Assembly (NCBI GenBank): GCA_965225705.1
Contig: OZ245325.1
Span: forward strand, 186,001 to 250,000
Source: G965225705 sp965225705
Lineage (GTDB): Bacteria; Pseudomonadota; Alphaproteobacteria; Caulobacterales; Maricaulaceae
Length of the DNA stretch: 64,000 nt
Reading direction: 5' to 3'
Shown here: positions 7,969-16,843 of the stretch, one piece after another
How the letters are laid out: each line of letters opens with the position of its first letter
Position numbering within the stretch: position 1 is the stretch's first letter
The notes under the pieces: generated by a model
What the model saw: the letters and a program-made list of their open reading frames with translations, nothing else
Databases searched by the model: none
Told to the model about the DNA's origin: nothing
Program-made: the position numbers and the translations under genes

Positions 7969-10890
7969 ATGACCCAAAAAGCGTCTTACACGGACAAATC
8001 TTCACAACAGGGTGATAAGGATTCTCCCCCGCGCGATTATCGTGACACACTTTTTCTGCCCAAAACAGATTTTCCCATGCGTGCAGGTCTGCCAAAGCGG
8101 GAGCCGGAATGGCTCAGGCGCTGGTCTGACACCGGACTTTACCAAAAGCTCCGTGACAGCGCACAGGGAAAGCCTAAATTTATCCTCCATGATGGCCCCC
8201 CTTATGCCAATGGGTCTATTCATGTTGGCACCGCCATGAATAAGATCCTGAAAGACATCACCCTGCGTGCCCACCAGATGGCCGGCTTTGATGCCCCTTA
8301 TGTCCCGGGCTGGGATTGTCATGGTCTGCCTATTGAGTGGAAAGTTGAAGAAGCCTTTCGTGCCAAAGGCCGGCGTAAAGAGGATGTCCCCATCACGGAA
8401 TTTCGTGCAGCATGTCGTGTTTTTGCAGAAAAATGGCTTGGTATTCAGCGTGAGGAATTTCAGCGTCTTGGTGTTTTGGGGGACTGGGACAATCCTTATA
8501 TCACGATGAGTTATGAAGCTGAGGCCGTCATTGTTGCAGAATTTTTGAAATTCGCACGCCAGGGGCTTATCTATCGTGGTGCTAAACCTGTTATGTGGTC
8601 CCCTGTGGAGCAAACAGCCCTTGCAGAAGCAGAAATAGAGTATCATGAGCGGGAATCGCCCCAAATCTGGGTACGTTTTCCTGTCCTCACCGGATCTGAC
8701 AGTCTCAGAGGGGCAGATTTCGTTATCTGGACCACAACACCCTGGACCCTGCCTGCCAACCGTGCCATCGCCTATGGTGAGAATATTGCCTATGCTGTTT
8801 TTGAGGTTCAGGCGGTGGACAGCACGGATTTTGCCCCCTGGATAAAAGCGGGGGAACGCCTTATCGTCGCGGAGGCTTTGATGGAAACTGTCGCCAAAGC
8901 TGCACGCATCACACAATGGCGGCGCGTCCATGCTGCGACGGCAGAGGATTTAAAAACAGCCAAAGCCGCCCACCCTCTTAAGGGAGAGGGATATGATTTT
9001 GACGTCCCACTTTTAGCAGGCCAACATGTTGAAGAAACCTCCGGGACAGGCTTTGTCCACACAGCACCCGGCCATGGTGTTGAAGACTATGCCCTGTGGC
9101 GCGCGCATGGTTTTGATGACATCCCGGATCTCATAGGCCCTGATGGAACATATTATGACCATGTTCCCTTATTTGCGGGTGAGAAAATTCTGAAGACAGA
9201 AGGCAAAAAAACAGGTCAGGACGGGGGTGCCAGCAAAGCTGTTATGGACGCTCTCATCCAAAGAGGCAGGCTTCTCGCACGTGGGCGCCTGAAACATAGT
9301 TATCCACATTCCTGGCGTTCTAAAGCTCCCGTTATTTTCCGCAACACACCGCAATGGTTTTTGTCTCTGGATAAAAACGGGCTGAGAGAGAAAGCTCTGG
9401 AGGCCATCACAACAACAAACTGGATCCCGGCACGCAGTGAAAACCGCATACGCTCTATGGTGGAAGACAGACCTGACTGGCTTTTGTCACGCCAGCGGTC
9501 CTGGGGCGTACCTCTGACCCTTTTTGTTCATAAGAGAACGGGAGAACCCCTCCGGGATCCTGACGTGGATGCACGCATCATTAAAGCGGTGAAAGAGAAA
9601 GGGGCTGATGCCTGGTTTGAAAGTCCTGCAGAAGATTTTCTGGGCCCGGACTATACATCTGAAGACTGGGAGCCTGTTCAGGATATTCTGGATGTCTGGT
9701 TTGATTCAGGGGCAACCCATGCTTTTGTTCTGGAGGAGCGTGAAGAGCTTGGCTGGCCCGCTGATTTGTATCTGGAAGGCTCAGATCAACACCGTGGCTG
9801 GTTTCAGTCTTCTTTACTGGAAGCATGTGGCACACGGGGTAAGGCCCCCTATAAAGCTGTTTTAACCCATGGTTTTGTGGTGGATGAATATGGGCGGAAA
9901 ATGGGAAAATCTCTCAACAATGCCATACGGCCTGAAGATATTATCCGTCAGTATGGGGCAGAGATTTTACGCATATGGACGGCATCTTCTGATTATACAG
10001 ACGATCTGCGTCTTGGACCTGAGATTATCAAAGCCCAGCTTGAGACCTATCGTAAACTACGCAATACTTTGCGCTATCTCTTAGGGGGGCTTCACGGCTT
10101 TACAGAGGAAGAGCGCCTTCCTTTTGAACGCATGCCAGCTTTAGAGCGCTGGATACTTCATCGTCTGAGTGAGCTGGACCAGATCACCCGCAGGGCGTAT
10201 CAGGCCTGTGATTTCCGCCGTCTTTACAGTGCTCTTATACATTTTTGTGGTGCGGACTTGTCTGCCTTTTACTTTGATGTCCGCAAAGATACCCTCTATT
10301 GCGACAGGCCAGACTCTGAACAACGACGTGCCTGTCGGACAGTCATGGATCTTGTTTTTGAACACCTGACCTCCTGGCTCGCCCCTGTTCTTTGTTTCAC
10401 AATGGAAGAAGCATGGCTGACACGTTTTCCGTCGTCTGAGGATTCTGTTCATCACCGCCTTTTCCCGAAAACACCTGAGACATGGCATGATGAGGCTCTG
10501 GGGGAACGCTGGTCGGTGTTACGTCGCCTGCGACGTGTGGTAACCGGTGCTCTGGAAGAGGCACGGCGTACAGGAGATATAGGCTCCTCCCTTGAAGCAG
10601 CCCCTGATATTTATGTGACGGATCCCACCTATACTGAAGCTTTAGGTCAGGAAGATTTAGCAGCTTTATGTATTACAAGCCAGGCCTCCCTTTTTGAGCA
10701 AGAGGGTCCGTCAGAGGCGTTTCGTCTGGAGGATGCGCCGGGCCTTGCCGTGATTGTCAAACAGGCTGAAGGCCACAAATGTGCCCGTTCCTGGCGTATT
10801 TTACCAGAAGTTGGGAAGGACCCGGACTATCCTGACCTTTCTCTGCGGGATGCTGATGCTGTACGCTTTTGGGAGTCACACCATGGCTGA
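7969..10890 (+). CDS. ileS: Isoleucyl-tRNA synthetase
   Basis: Class I aminoacyl-tRNA synthetase of 973 residues charging tRNA-Ile. The HIGH-type motif appears as PPYANGSIHVGTA near residue 80, followed by the large CP1 editing insert with its WTTTPWTLPANRA segment. The second signature loop is KMGKS, not the usual KMSKS, near residue 645, followed by LNNA. The C-terminus lacks an obvious zinc-finger cysteine set, as in several alphaproteobacterial enzymes. The preceding AGGAGAGG gives a strong ribosome-binding site. The last eight bases overlap lspA, so the two are translationally coupled. Confidence 0.97.
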   Translation: MTQKASYTDKSSQQGDKDSPPRDYRDTLFLPKTDFPMRAGLPKREPEWLRRWSDTGLYQKLRDSAQGKPKFILHDGPPYANGSIHVGTAMNKILKDITLRAHQMAGFDAPYVPGWDCHGLPIEWKVEEAFRAKGRRKEDVPITEFRAACRVFAEKWLGIQREEFQRLGVLGDWDNPYITMSYEAEAVIVAEFLKFARQGLIYRGAKPVMWSPVEQTALAEAEIEYHERESPQIWVRFPVLTGSDSLRGADFVIWTTTPWTLPANRAIAYGENIAYAVFEVQAVDSTDFAPWIKAGERLIVAEALMETVAKAARITQWRRVHAATAEDLKTAKAAHPLKGEGYDFDVPLLAGQHVEETSGTGFVHTAPGHGVEDYALWRAHGFDDIPDLIGPDGTYYDHVPLFAGEKILKTEGKKTGQDGGASKAVMDALIQRGRLLARGRLKHSYPHSWRSKAPVIFRNTPQWFLSLDKNGLREKALEAITTTNWIPARSENRIRSMVEDRPDWLLSRQRSWGVPLTLFVHKRTGEPLRDPDVDARIIKAVKEKGADAWFESPAEDFLGPDYTSEDWEPVQDILDVWFDSGATHAFVLEEREELGWPADLYLEGSDQHRGWFQSSLLEACGTRGKAPYKAVLTHGFVVDEYGRKMGKSLNNAIRPEDIIRQYGAEILRIWTASSDYTDDLRLGPEIIKAQLETYRKLRNTLRYLLGGLHGFTEEERLPFERMPALERWILHRLSELDQITRRAYQACDFRRLYSALIHFCGADLSAFYFDVRKDTLYCDRPDSEQRRACRTVMDLVFEHLTSWLAPVLCFTMEEAWLTRFPSSEDSVHHRLFPKTPETWHDEALGERWSVLRRLRRVVTGALEEARRTGDIGSSLEAAPDIYVTDPTYTEALGQEDLAALCITSQASLFEQEGPSEAFRLEDAPGLAVIVKQAEGHKCARSWRILPEVGKDPDYPDLSLRDADAVRFWESHHG

Positions 10891-11509
10891 AGAAACTATA
10901 TCTGCACAAAAGACGGAGTCAGGGACACCCAAACCTCAAATATCCGGCAAACCTCAAACACCCGGCAAACCTGAAATCTCCGACAAGCATAAGAAAACAA
11001 AGCCCCCTTCTTTCTTCCGGCGTCCTTTCTGGTGGGGGCTCACGCTTGCTCTCATCATTATTCTGGCTGATCAGGCCTCTAAATTCTGGATTCTTGAGCA
11101 TATCAGGCTGGATGAGCGGATGAAAATTGAGCTGACACCATTTTTTGATCTGACCATGGTGTGGAATTATGGGGTAAGTTTTGGCCTGTTGCAGGCAGAT
11201 AGCTGGGTGGGGCGCGCTTTGCTCAGCCTTTTTGCCCTTCTCGTCACAGGTTTTTTAGGTGTATGGATGGCACGAACACCCCATATGAAACTCGCTTTAG
11301 TGTTAGGGCTTGTGACTGGCGGTGCTTTGGGCAATGTGATTGATCGTCTGCGTTTTGGGGCTGTTGTAGATTTTCTGGATTTTTCAGGTCTCTGGTTTCC
11401 CTGGGTCTTTAATATAGCGGATGCCGCCATCAGCCTTGGGGCCGCTTTCCTCTTCTTTCTTTTTCTTTTTGATAAAAAGATTTTTTCTGAGCAAAAGACC
11501 GGCGCTTAA
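10883..11509 (+). CDS. lspA: Lipoprotein signal peptidase (signal peptidase II)
   Basis: Inner-membrane aspartyl protease that removes signal peptides from diacylglyceryl-modified prolipoproteins. Four hydrophobic segments are visible. The catalytic aspartates lie in GGALGNVIDRL and in FNIADAAIS. The ATG at 10883 has GGGAG seven bases upstream and overlaps the ileS stop by eight bases. The protein, 208 residues, carries an unusual 45-residue hydrophilic N-terminal extension rich in Lys and Pro, with three near-repeats of the type GKPQ/GKPE, before the first membrane helix. The rest is of normal size. Confidence 0.95.
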   Translation: MAEETISAQKTESGTPKPQISGKPQTPGKPEISDKHKKTKPPSFFRRPFWWGLTLALIIILADQASKFWILEHIRLDERMKIELTPFFDLTMVWNYGVSFGLLQADSWVGRALLSLFALLVTGFLGVWMARTPHMKLALVLGLVTGGALGNVIDRLRFGAVVDFLDFSGLWFPWVFNIADAAISLGAAFLFFLFLFDKKIFSEQKTGA

Positions 11510-11624
11510 GCCTGTCTGATCTGTATTCAGTCTCCGGCGTCTTGGTTGATTCTGTTTCAACATGAAGACGTGAAAAAATCTCCCGGTCTTCACAGCCCCC
11601 AAATACCCTTAAGAGCCGGGCCGC

Positions 11625-11650
11625 AAAAAATCATAACCTCCTGTTATGAT
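11625..11650 (-). terminator. Intrinsic terminator of nadB, overlapping its stop codon
   Basis: Perfect 8-base arms (ATCATAAC / GTTATGAT) with a 5-base loop lie at 11630-11650 and are followed, reading leftwards, by six T residues. The nadB stop codon at 11644-11646 is inside the upstream arm. The geometry is that of a Rho-independent terminator, although the stem is A/T-rich. Confidence 0.65.
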
Positions 11651-13311
11651 ATACAGACAGAATGCGGAAAGCTTTTCTGTGTTACCTGCTTCAGATCTCT
11701 CCCGTTTTCGAGGCGATAAAAAATCCGCTCCGGTATGTTCTCATCAGGATAGTCCCGGCGCCAGTGTGCACCCCGACTTTCCCGGCGCCCAAGAGCTGCC
11801 ATCAGCACAAGGCGGGCACTTGTCAGGGCCAGAGCAGGACCATGCTCCCGCTCCAGCCCGTCAAGGGTCTTAAGACCTGCCTCAAGGCTGTGCTGATCAC
11901 GTACAACACCTGCTTTTTCCATCATAGCCCCCCGTAAAATCTCCATAGCCTCTGGCCCCAAACTGACAGGGAAAGGAGCCGGAACAGGAGCAACCGATAT
12001 TTTTTGTGGAGGGGGGGTTCTTTTGATGGCCTGGGCCGCACGGTAAGAAAAGACCAGAGCTTCACTCAGAGAATTGGAAGCCAGCCTGTTCGCCCCGTGC
12101 AAACCTGTGCAGGCGCATTCCCCCAAAGCCCAAAGACCGGCAACAGATGTTCGCCCCCAGAGATCTGTTGCAATGCCCCCCATATGATAATGGGCCGCCG
12201 GGGCAATGGGAATAAGATCTGTACGTGGGTCAAAACCAGCTCTGCGGGCCGCTTTAAAGACGGTTGGAAACTCTTCAGGAAAATCTGGCCCGGGACGGAT
12301 CCGCCCATCCAGATACGCCCCCCGCCCGGCCTGTTTTTCAGAGGCAACAGCACGCGCGACACAATCCCGCGGGGCAAGTTCAGCACGCCCGTCATAGTCC
12401 GGCATAAACCGTCGCCCATCAGCATTGACAAGCAAGGCCCCGGCCCCGCGCAAAGCCTCTGTCGCTAACGGAGCAGGATCGCCACAGCCCTCAAAAGCCG
12501 TTGGGTGAAACTGTACAAAGGGCAGATCAACACAAAGAGCCCCTGCGAGAGCCGCTATGGCCAAACCTTCGCCAAGCGCGGTACGGGGATTGGTCGTCAC
12601 CGCATAAAGCCCCCCAATGCCCCCTGTCGCCAAAACAACCGTCTGCGCCCGAACGGACATCACAGCCCCATGCCCGTCTATGGCCTGAACACCCCCTATG
12701 GAACCATCATGATGGAGAGATAAAGCCTGAGCACGCCAGCCCAAAAGAGGCTGAATATGTGGGGCCAGACGAGCCCTTTTTAAAAGCGTGTCCATAATGG
12801 CCAGCCCAGCCAAATCTCCACCAACCCGTGCTATACGGGCATGGCTGTGTGCTGCCTCCAGACTAAGCTGCCAGTCTTCCCCATCACCGTCAAAAGGTAC
12901 ACCCAGACGCTTAAGGTCTTCAAGACGCTGTGGAGCCTCCTGCGTTAAAATGTCGACAGCAGCAGGGAAACATAAACCAGCACCGGCCCTTAACGTATCC
13001 TGAGCGTGCAGTTCAGGGCTATCCTCAGGTCCAAGGGCCGCTGCAACCCCACCCTGCGCCCAGGCACTGGCTGTGCCAGAGCTCCCGTCTGGCATCATAT
13101 TTTCAGGCCTGTCACCATCCGGATTTTCAAAACCAAAACTGTCTTTGCCAGAGCGCACCGGATGTGAAATATATCTGCCCTTTTGAGAACCGGGGGCCAG
13201 AATATAAACCGGGCGTGGAGCCAGCTCAAGAGCTGCAAAAAGACCTGCAAGACCAGCCCCAACAACCAAGACAGCCTCCGGGGCAAGGTTTATGTGTTCA
13301 TCACAGGACAT
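11644..13311 (-). CDS. nadB: L-aspartate oxidase
   Basis: FAD-dependent enzyme that oxidises aspartate to iminoaspartate for de novo NAD synthesis. The dinucleotide-binding fold VVGAGLAGLFAALEL begins near residue 16. Other family landmarks are GTASAWAQGGVAAA, QFHPTAFE, and GLHGANRLASNSL, where the substrate-binding arginine sits. Between the FAD-binding strand and the SAWAQGG motif there is an insertion of about 35 polar residues (roughly 42-78) not usual for the family, which makes the protein 555 residues. nadA and nadC, its normal partners, are not adjacent. It converges on lspA. Confidence 0.94.
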   Translation of the reverse strand: MSCDEHINLAPEAVLVVGAGLAGLFAALELAPRPVYILAPGSQKGRYISHPVRSGKDSFGFENPDGDRPENMMPDGSSGTASAWAQGGVAAALGPEDSPELHAQDTLRAGAGLCFPAAVDILTQEAPQRLEDLKRLGVPFDGDGEDWQLSLEAAHSHARIARVGGDLAGLAIMDTLLKRARLAPHIQPLLGWRAQALSLHHDGSIGGVQAIDGHGAVMSVRAQTVVLATGGIGGLYAVTTNPRTALGEGLAIAALAGALCVDLPFVQFHPTAFEGCGDPAPLATEALRGAGALLVNADGRRFMPDYDGRAELAPRDCVARAVASEKQAGRGAYLDGRIRPGPDFPEEFPTVFKAARRAGFDPRTDLIPIAPAAHYHMGGIATDLWGRTSVAGLWALGECACTGLHGANRLASNSLSEALVFSYRAAQAIKRTPPPQKISVAPVPAPFPVSLGPEAMEILRGAMMEKAGVVRDQHSLEAGLKTLDGLEREHGPALALTSARLVLMAALGRRESRGAHWRRDYPDENIPERIFYRLENGRDLKQVTQKSFPHSVCIS

Positions 13312-13441
13312 CGTCTATCCCTTACCAGACTGGTTTTCATGAGATGTATTTTAACCTGTTCGTTCTGCTTTCACAGGACCCTTTAATCTTATGGAGCCCT
13401 GCCTTCAAAGATTTGGCTGTACGGACCCTCACCTTCCAGGC

Positions 13442-13714
13442 CTATTCTTCCTCGCCAAAACGGTTATTGATCAGGTCTCTTAAAGCCTCAAGGCTTTTAT
13501 GAGCCTCACGCCCCTCTGCACGTATATGAAGCTGAGAACCCTGAGAAGCACACAATGTCAAAAGTTCCATAATAGAATCAGCACGTACCGTCTCACCACA
13601 ACGTGTGACAAAAACACGGGCATCATATTTTGTAACCTCTGCTGTAAATTTTGCAGAAGCCCGCGCATGCAGGCCGCGTTTGTTTCTGAGAATGAGAACA
13701 TCTTCAGCAATCAT
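13442..13714 (-). CDS. ptsH: Phosphocarrier protein HPr (NPr-like)
   Basis: A 90-residue phosphocarrier of the phosphotransferase system. The active histidine is His16 in NKRGLHARAS. A second site resembling the HPr kinase target is Ser47 in ADSIMELLTL. I chose the ATG at 13714, which has GAGGG five bases upstream; a GTG four codons earlier overlaps the previous stop codon (GTGA) but has no spaced ribosome-binding site. It lies directly downstream of the EIIA gene. In alphaproteobacteria this relay usually works with HPr kinase and PTS-Ntr enzyme I in regulation and not in sugar uptake. Neither hprK nor ptsP is in this window. Confidence 0.93.
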   Translation of the reverse strand: MIAEDVLILRNKRGLHARASAKFTAEVTKYDARVFVTRCGETVRADSIMELLTLCASQGSQLHIRAEGREAHKSLEALRDLINNRFGEEE

Positions 13715-13722
13715 GGGGGCCC

Positions 13723-14130
13723 TCACCCTTTAAGAGACGACATCACTTCAGAAGCAATGGTGATATATTTTCGTCCTGCCTCACATCCTCCGCGCACAAC
13801 CTCGTCAAGACCGGAGGTACGTCTCATCTCTGCCAGCTTGATTAACATAGGGAGGTTGACGCCTGCAAGAACTTCAACACGCCCTTCCTCAAGAAGCGGA
13901 AGAGCCAGATTAGAGGGCGTCCCGCCCAGCATATCTGTGAGAATAATAACACCTTTACCCTGATCTAACTCCTGAACAGCTTTTTTAATATCCTCTCGCC
14001 TTTCTTCCATATCATCATCAGCCTCAATACTCAAAGCACGAAGATGGGCCTGAGGACCTACAACATGCTCTGCAGCTAAAAGCAATTCTTTACACAAATT
14101 GCCATGTGTTACGATCAGGAGACCAATCAT
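13723..14130 (-). CDS. PTS EIIA component, mannose/fructose type
   Basis: A 135-residue cytoplasmic EIIA of the mannose class. The phosphorylated histidine is His9 in GLLIVTHGNL, and the family motif DMLGGTPSNLA is near residue 67. It forms an operon with HPr. Alphaproteobacteria commonly carry this lone EIIA downstream of hprK and rapZ without any membrane permease, which points to a regulatory role. Here those upstream genes are missing and the gene is preceded by a 395-base region without genes. Confidence 0.92.
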   Translation of the reverse strand: MIGLLIVTHGNLCKELLLAAEHVVGPQAHLRALSIEADDDMEERREDIKKAVQELDQGKGVIILTDMLGGTPSNLALPLLEEGRVEVLAGVNLPMLIKLAEMRRTSGLDEVVRGGCEAGRKYITIASEVMSSLKG

Positions 14131-14525
14131 GCTGCCTTCCTTTTACAGGATTTAAGAAAATTTGAAAAATGTTTATTTTAGCGGAATTTTTAAGCTTTGG
14201 GGGTGCCCAAAACCAAAGTATAGTCCCGAAATCAGGGTGTTTTTTCTTCAAAAAACCTTGTCTCAAACATATTTTTAGAGGTTTGTCTTTGAAAACCATA
14301 TGCATAAGATCCTATGAGCCAAATATAGGAAAAAAGAGATGTGATTATAATGAGTAAACTCTCATTGCCCTCTAAAAACAAGTAAAAAAGTATGTTTTTT
14401 ACAGCAGGTATTTTTTCATGCACATACGCCTGACCCTCATCAGGACAGGAACAGGCTTTTCTTTTTAAGTATGAAGAGTTTTTTTGTACTCTCAACTGGC
14501 AAAGTCAAAAAGAAGAAAAAAAGGA
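14131..14525. other. Gene-poor region between EIIA gene and tRNA-Met
   Basis: 395 A/T-rich bases with no supportable gene. A perfect 6-base stem (AATGAG/CTCATT) is present at 14349-14366. The promoter of the leftward EIIA-HPr unit should be here, but no convincing -35/-10 pair was identified. Confidence 0.4.
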
Positions 14526-14602
14526 TGGTAGCGGAGGAGGGACTTGAACCCCCGACACGCGGATTATGATTCCGCTGCTCTAACCAGCTGAGCTACTCCG
14601 CC
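14526..14602 (-). tRNA. tRNA-Met (anticodon CAU), elongator type, CCA encoded
   Basis: Reading leftwards, the 77-base sequence folds into a full cloverleaf: acceptor GGCGGAG pairing with CTCCGCT (one G-U pair), D-arm GCTC/GAGC, anticodon stem GCGGA/TCCGC with loop ATCATAA, and T-arm GGGGG/CCCTC with TTCAAGT loop. The anticodon CAU is at 14566-14568. The discriminator A and the CCA end are encoded. It lacks the three G-C pairs in the anticodon stem and the mismatched 1-72 pair of initiator tRNA, so it is either elongator Met or lysidine-modified Ile2; resemblance to alphaproteobacterial elongator Met favours the former. Confidence 0.92.
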
Positions 14603-14982
14603 CTTTAAAGGAGCTTTTCCTGAAAAGCCTGCCAGAGCCCGGGTCAGCTATCAAAGCATATACCCCGGGGTAACAAAAAAAAGCCTGTGTGAAAGCCAAA
14701 ATCCAGATCACCCTCACCCAGTTCCCATCAGGCACGAAAGGAGAGCCCCCCTTTCCATGCATCCTGAAAACCTGTCTATAGAGGACATTTTTTGAGGAAG
14801 CAAGACCGGTGTTGGCGCTTTCCCCACAAAATCTTAACCATCTGTTCTGGAGCAGAAGAAGATAAAAAAGCTTTTTCCACGTCTTTCTGCAGAAAAAATA
14901 TTTTTTTACAAGGCACCGAAGAGCCCACACTTTTTAAAAGCTTTAAGAGGTAAGCTTCAAAAAAGGATATCTGAGAGAAAAA
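14603..14982. other. Gene-poor region between tRNA-Met and cytochrome c gene
   Basis: 380 bases without a supportable gene. The leftward tRNA promoter is expected here. A perfect palindrome TACCCCGGGGTA lies near 14660-14672, within a possible TTGTTA...TGATAG promoter pair with 17-base spacing; this is suggestive only. Confidence 0.35.
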
Positions 14983-15714
14983 TTAGTCGGGGTTCTTATC
15001 ACCAGATACGGTGCCGTCCTCTGGCCCTTCCCGGCCCTTTTCCAGAGGTTTTTCCTGCTCTCCCCCGGTCTTTTCAGCCTGGCCGTTTCCTTCAGGCGTG
15101 CTCTCAGATGAATCCACAGCGGGGGGTTCTACACCCTGTGTATCCTGTTGTGGGGCACTTTCTGCCGGAGCAAGAGGTTGTGGCAAAGGAGGGGGTGTAT
15201 CACTTTGCTGACGTAAATATGCCAGAAGGGCTATGCGATCTTTCTGTTTTTTAAGCCCTGCAAAGCTCATCGCCGTCCCCTTCATATATTTGCGGGGATT
15301 GGCTAAAAAATCATAGAGATTCTGATAATCCCAGGCCTTGCCATACTCCTGCATGACTTTGGAGTATTTAAAGCCTGGATAAGAGGCAGATGCACGCCCA
15401 AGAATACCCCAGAGATCAGGACCTGTCAGCACAGGACCACCTTTTTCAAAACTATGGCATGATGCACATTTTTTAGCGACTTTAGCCCCCTCTTCTGCAC
15501 TGGCAGAAGCCAGGAGAAGGCCAAAGTCAACGGGACCTTTCTGTTCTTCATTCTGAACTGCTCCGCCCACATCAGGGATATCAACAGCATAAGCATAGTC
15601 TTTAGGTTTGTGGGGTGTATAGACGACCTTACTGAGCTCTTTCAGTCCAAAAAAAACGAGAGCCGTGGACAGAACGGCCGCTGCAATTTTGTTACCCGTT
15701 AAACTTTTCATCAT
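14983..15714 (-). CDS. cycM: Membrane-anchored c-type cytochrome (CycM / c552 type)
   Basis: A class I cytochrome c of 243 residues that likely carries electrons between the bc1 complex and terminal oxidases on the periplasmic side. An uncleaved N-terminal membrane anchor spans roughly residues 9-24. The heme is attached through C83 and C86 with axial H87 (CASCH); the second ligand is Met149 in KGTAMSFAG. After about residue 175 there is a long Pro/Glu/Gln-rich acidic tail of about 70 residues, longer than in typical CycM. It is divergent from kdsB, and cycM-kdsB adjacency is common in alphaproteobacteria. Confidence 0.92.
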   Translation of the reverse strand: MMKSLTGNKIAAAVLSTALVFFGLKELSKVVYTPHKPKDYAYAVDIPDVGGAVQNEEQKGPVDFGLLLASASAEEGAKVAKKCASCHSFEKGGPVLTGPDLWGILGRASASYPGFKYSKVMQEYGKAWDYQNLYDFLANPRKYMKGTAMSFAGLKKQKDRIALLAYLRQQSDTPPPLPQPLAPAESAPQQDTQGVEPPAVDSSESTPEGNGQAEKTGGEQEKPLEKGREGPEDGTVSGDKNPD

Positions 15715-15926
15715 CCTCTATCCCAAACCATGGATTTTTATCTTTGTTGCATGAAGTGAAGCAGGGTGCAAGTCCTGAAAAAAAACTATGGGGAGCATAA
15801 AGTTTAAGATACAAAAACAGAAAAATTCCTTATGATATTCAGGAAAATTTTGTGTTTGCAATGTGCCCTTCCCCGGGGGCACATAACCCCCTATACTGTG
15901 TATCTTTTGAAAAATAAAGGGACCTT

Positions 15927-16694
15927 ATGAAACCTCTCTTCGTGATACCAGCCCGTATGCAGGCCTCACGTCTGCCGGGCAAACCTTTGGCAGACTTAGG
16001 CGGCAGAGCCATGATCCTACGTGTCTGGGACCATGTGTGTGCAGCTGATTTAGGTCCTGTCCTTGTCGCGGCAGGCGACAGGGAGATTCTTGACGTGGTG
16101 GAAGGTGAAGGGGGTCAGGCCCTCTTAACAGATCCTGAACTCCCTTCGGGATCAGACCGTGTTTATGCCGCTGTGCAGGCCTTCGACCCTCAAAAGACCT
16201 ATGATGTGATTGTCAATGTTCAGGGCGATATGCCAACCCTGCGCCCTGATGATTTAAAACAGGTGATGGCCGTTCTTGAAGAGGAAGATCACGTGGATAT
16301 AGCAAGCCTTGCCGCCCCACAAAAAGATACAAAAGCTTATACCAGTGAGCATGTGGTCAAAGTGGTCCTGTCTGTACAGCAGGGGGCACAAAGAGGGCGG
16401 GCGCTTTATTTCACCCGTGCCCCTGTTCCCTGGGGGGGAGATGTTTTTTACCACCATATAGGGGTTTATGCGTATCGCCGGCACATTTTAGAAAAATTCT
16501 GTCATTTACCACCATCACCTTTGGAACAATGTGAACGCTTAGAGCAGTTGCGGGCCCTTGAAGCAGGCTTCCGCCTTGATCTGGCCATTACTGACCACAT
16601 CCCGGAAGGGGTTGATAGTCCTGATGATCTCCTGAAAGCACGGAAGTTTTTTGAAATTTCCACATCAGATCACAGAGCCTCACACTTTCCATAG
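15927..16694 (+). CDS. kdsB: 3-deoxy-manno-octulosonate cytidylyltransferase (CMP-KDO synthetase)
   Basis: Activates KDO with CTP to CMP-KDO, required for lipopolysaccharide inner-core assembly, so the organism is Gram-negative with KDO. The N-terminal nucleotide-binding motif is VIPARMQASRLPGKPL at residues 6-21, followed by NVQGDMP (metal-binding Asp) near residue 97 and HIGVYAYRR near residue 177. The length of 255 residues is normal. The ATG at 15927 follows AAAGGGACC. It starts 212 bases from the divergent cycM. Confidence 0.95.
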   Translation: MKPLFVIPARMQASRLPGKPLADLGGRAMILRVWDHVCAADLGPVLVAAGDREILDVVEGEGGQALLTDPELPSGSDRVYAAVQAFDPQKTYDVIVNVQGDMPTLRPDDLKQVMAVLEEEDHVDIASLAAPQKDTKAYTSEHVVKVVLSVQQGAQRGRALYFTRAPVPWGGDVFYHHIGVYAYRRHILEKFCHLPPSPLEQCERLEQLRALEAGFRLDLAITDHIPEGVDSPDDLLKARKFFEISTSDHRASHFP

Positions 16695-16843
16695 AGCACA
16701 AAAATACTACACAACGACAACAAGACTTATCGGGACCTCATTCTGCATATTTTTGTCAGATGATAAAAAATATTTTAAAGAGAGACTCGTTTTGAAGTCC
16801 AGGCCTGTATATGATATAGGCGTCAGTAAAGGAGTAAACTGTC

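Noticed and set aside
8002..8931. 309-codon minus-strand ORF within ileS
   Set aside because: Antisense shadow of ileS; composition is typical of reverse-frame translation and no ribosome-binding site was found.
10754..10882. Longer LspA start inside ileS
   Set aside because: The extra residues overlap ileS coding sequence by over 120 bases; ATG 10883 has a well-spaced GGGAG.
14526..14602. tRNA-Met as an integration site
   Set aside because: No integrase, no duplicated tRNA 3' end and no mobile genes were seen on either side.
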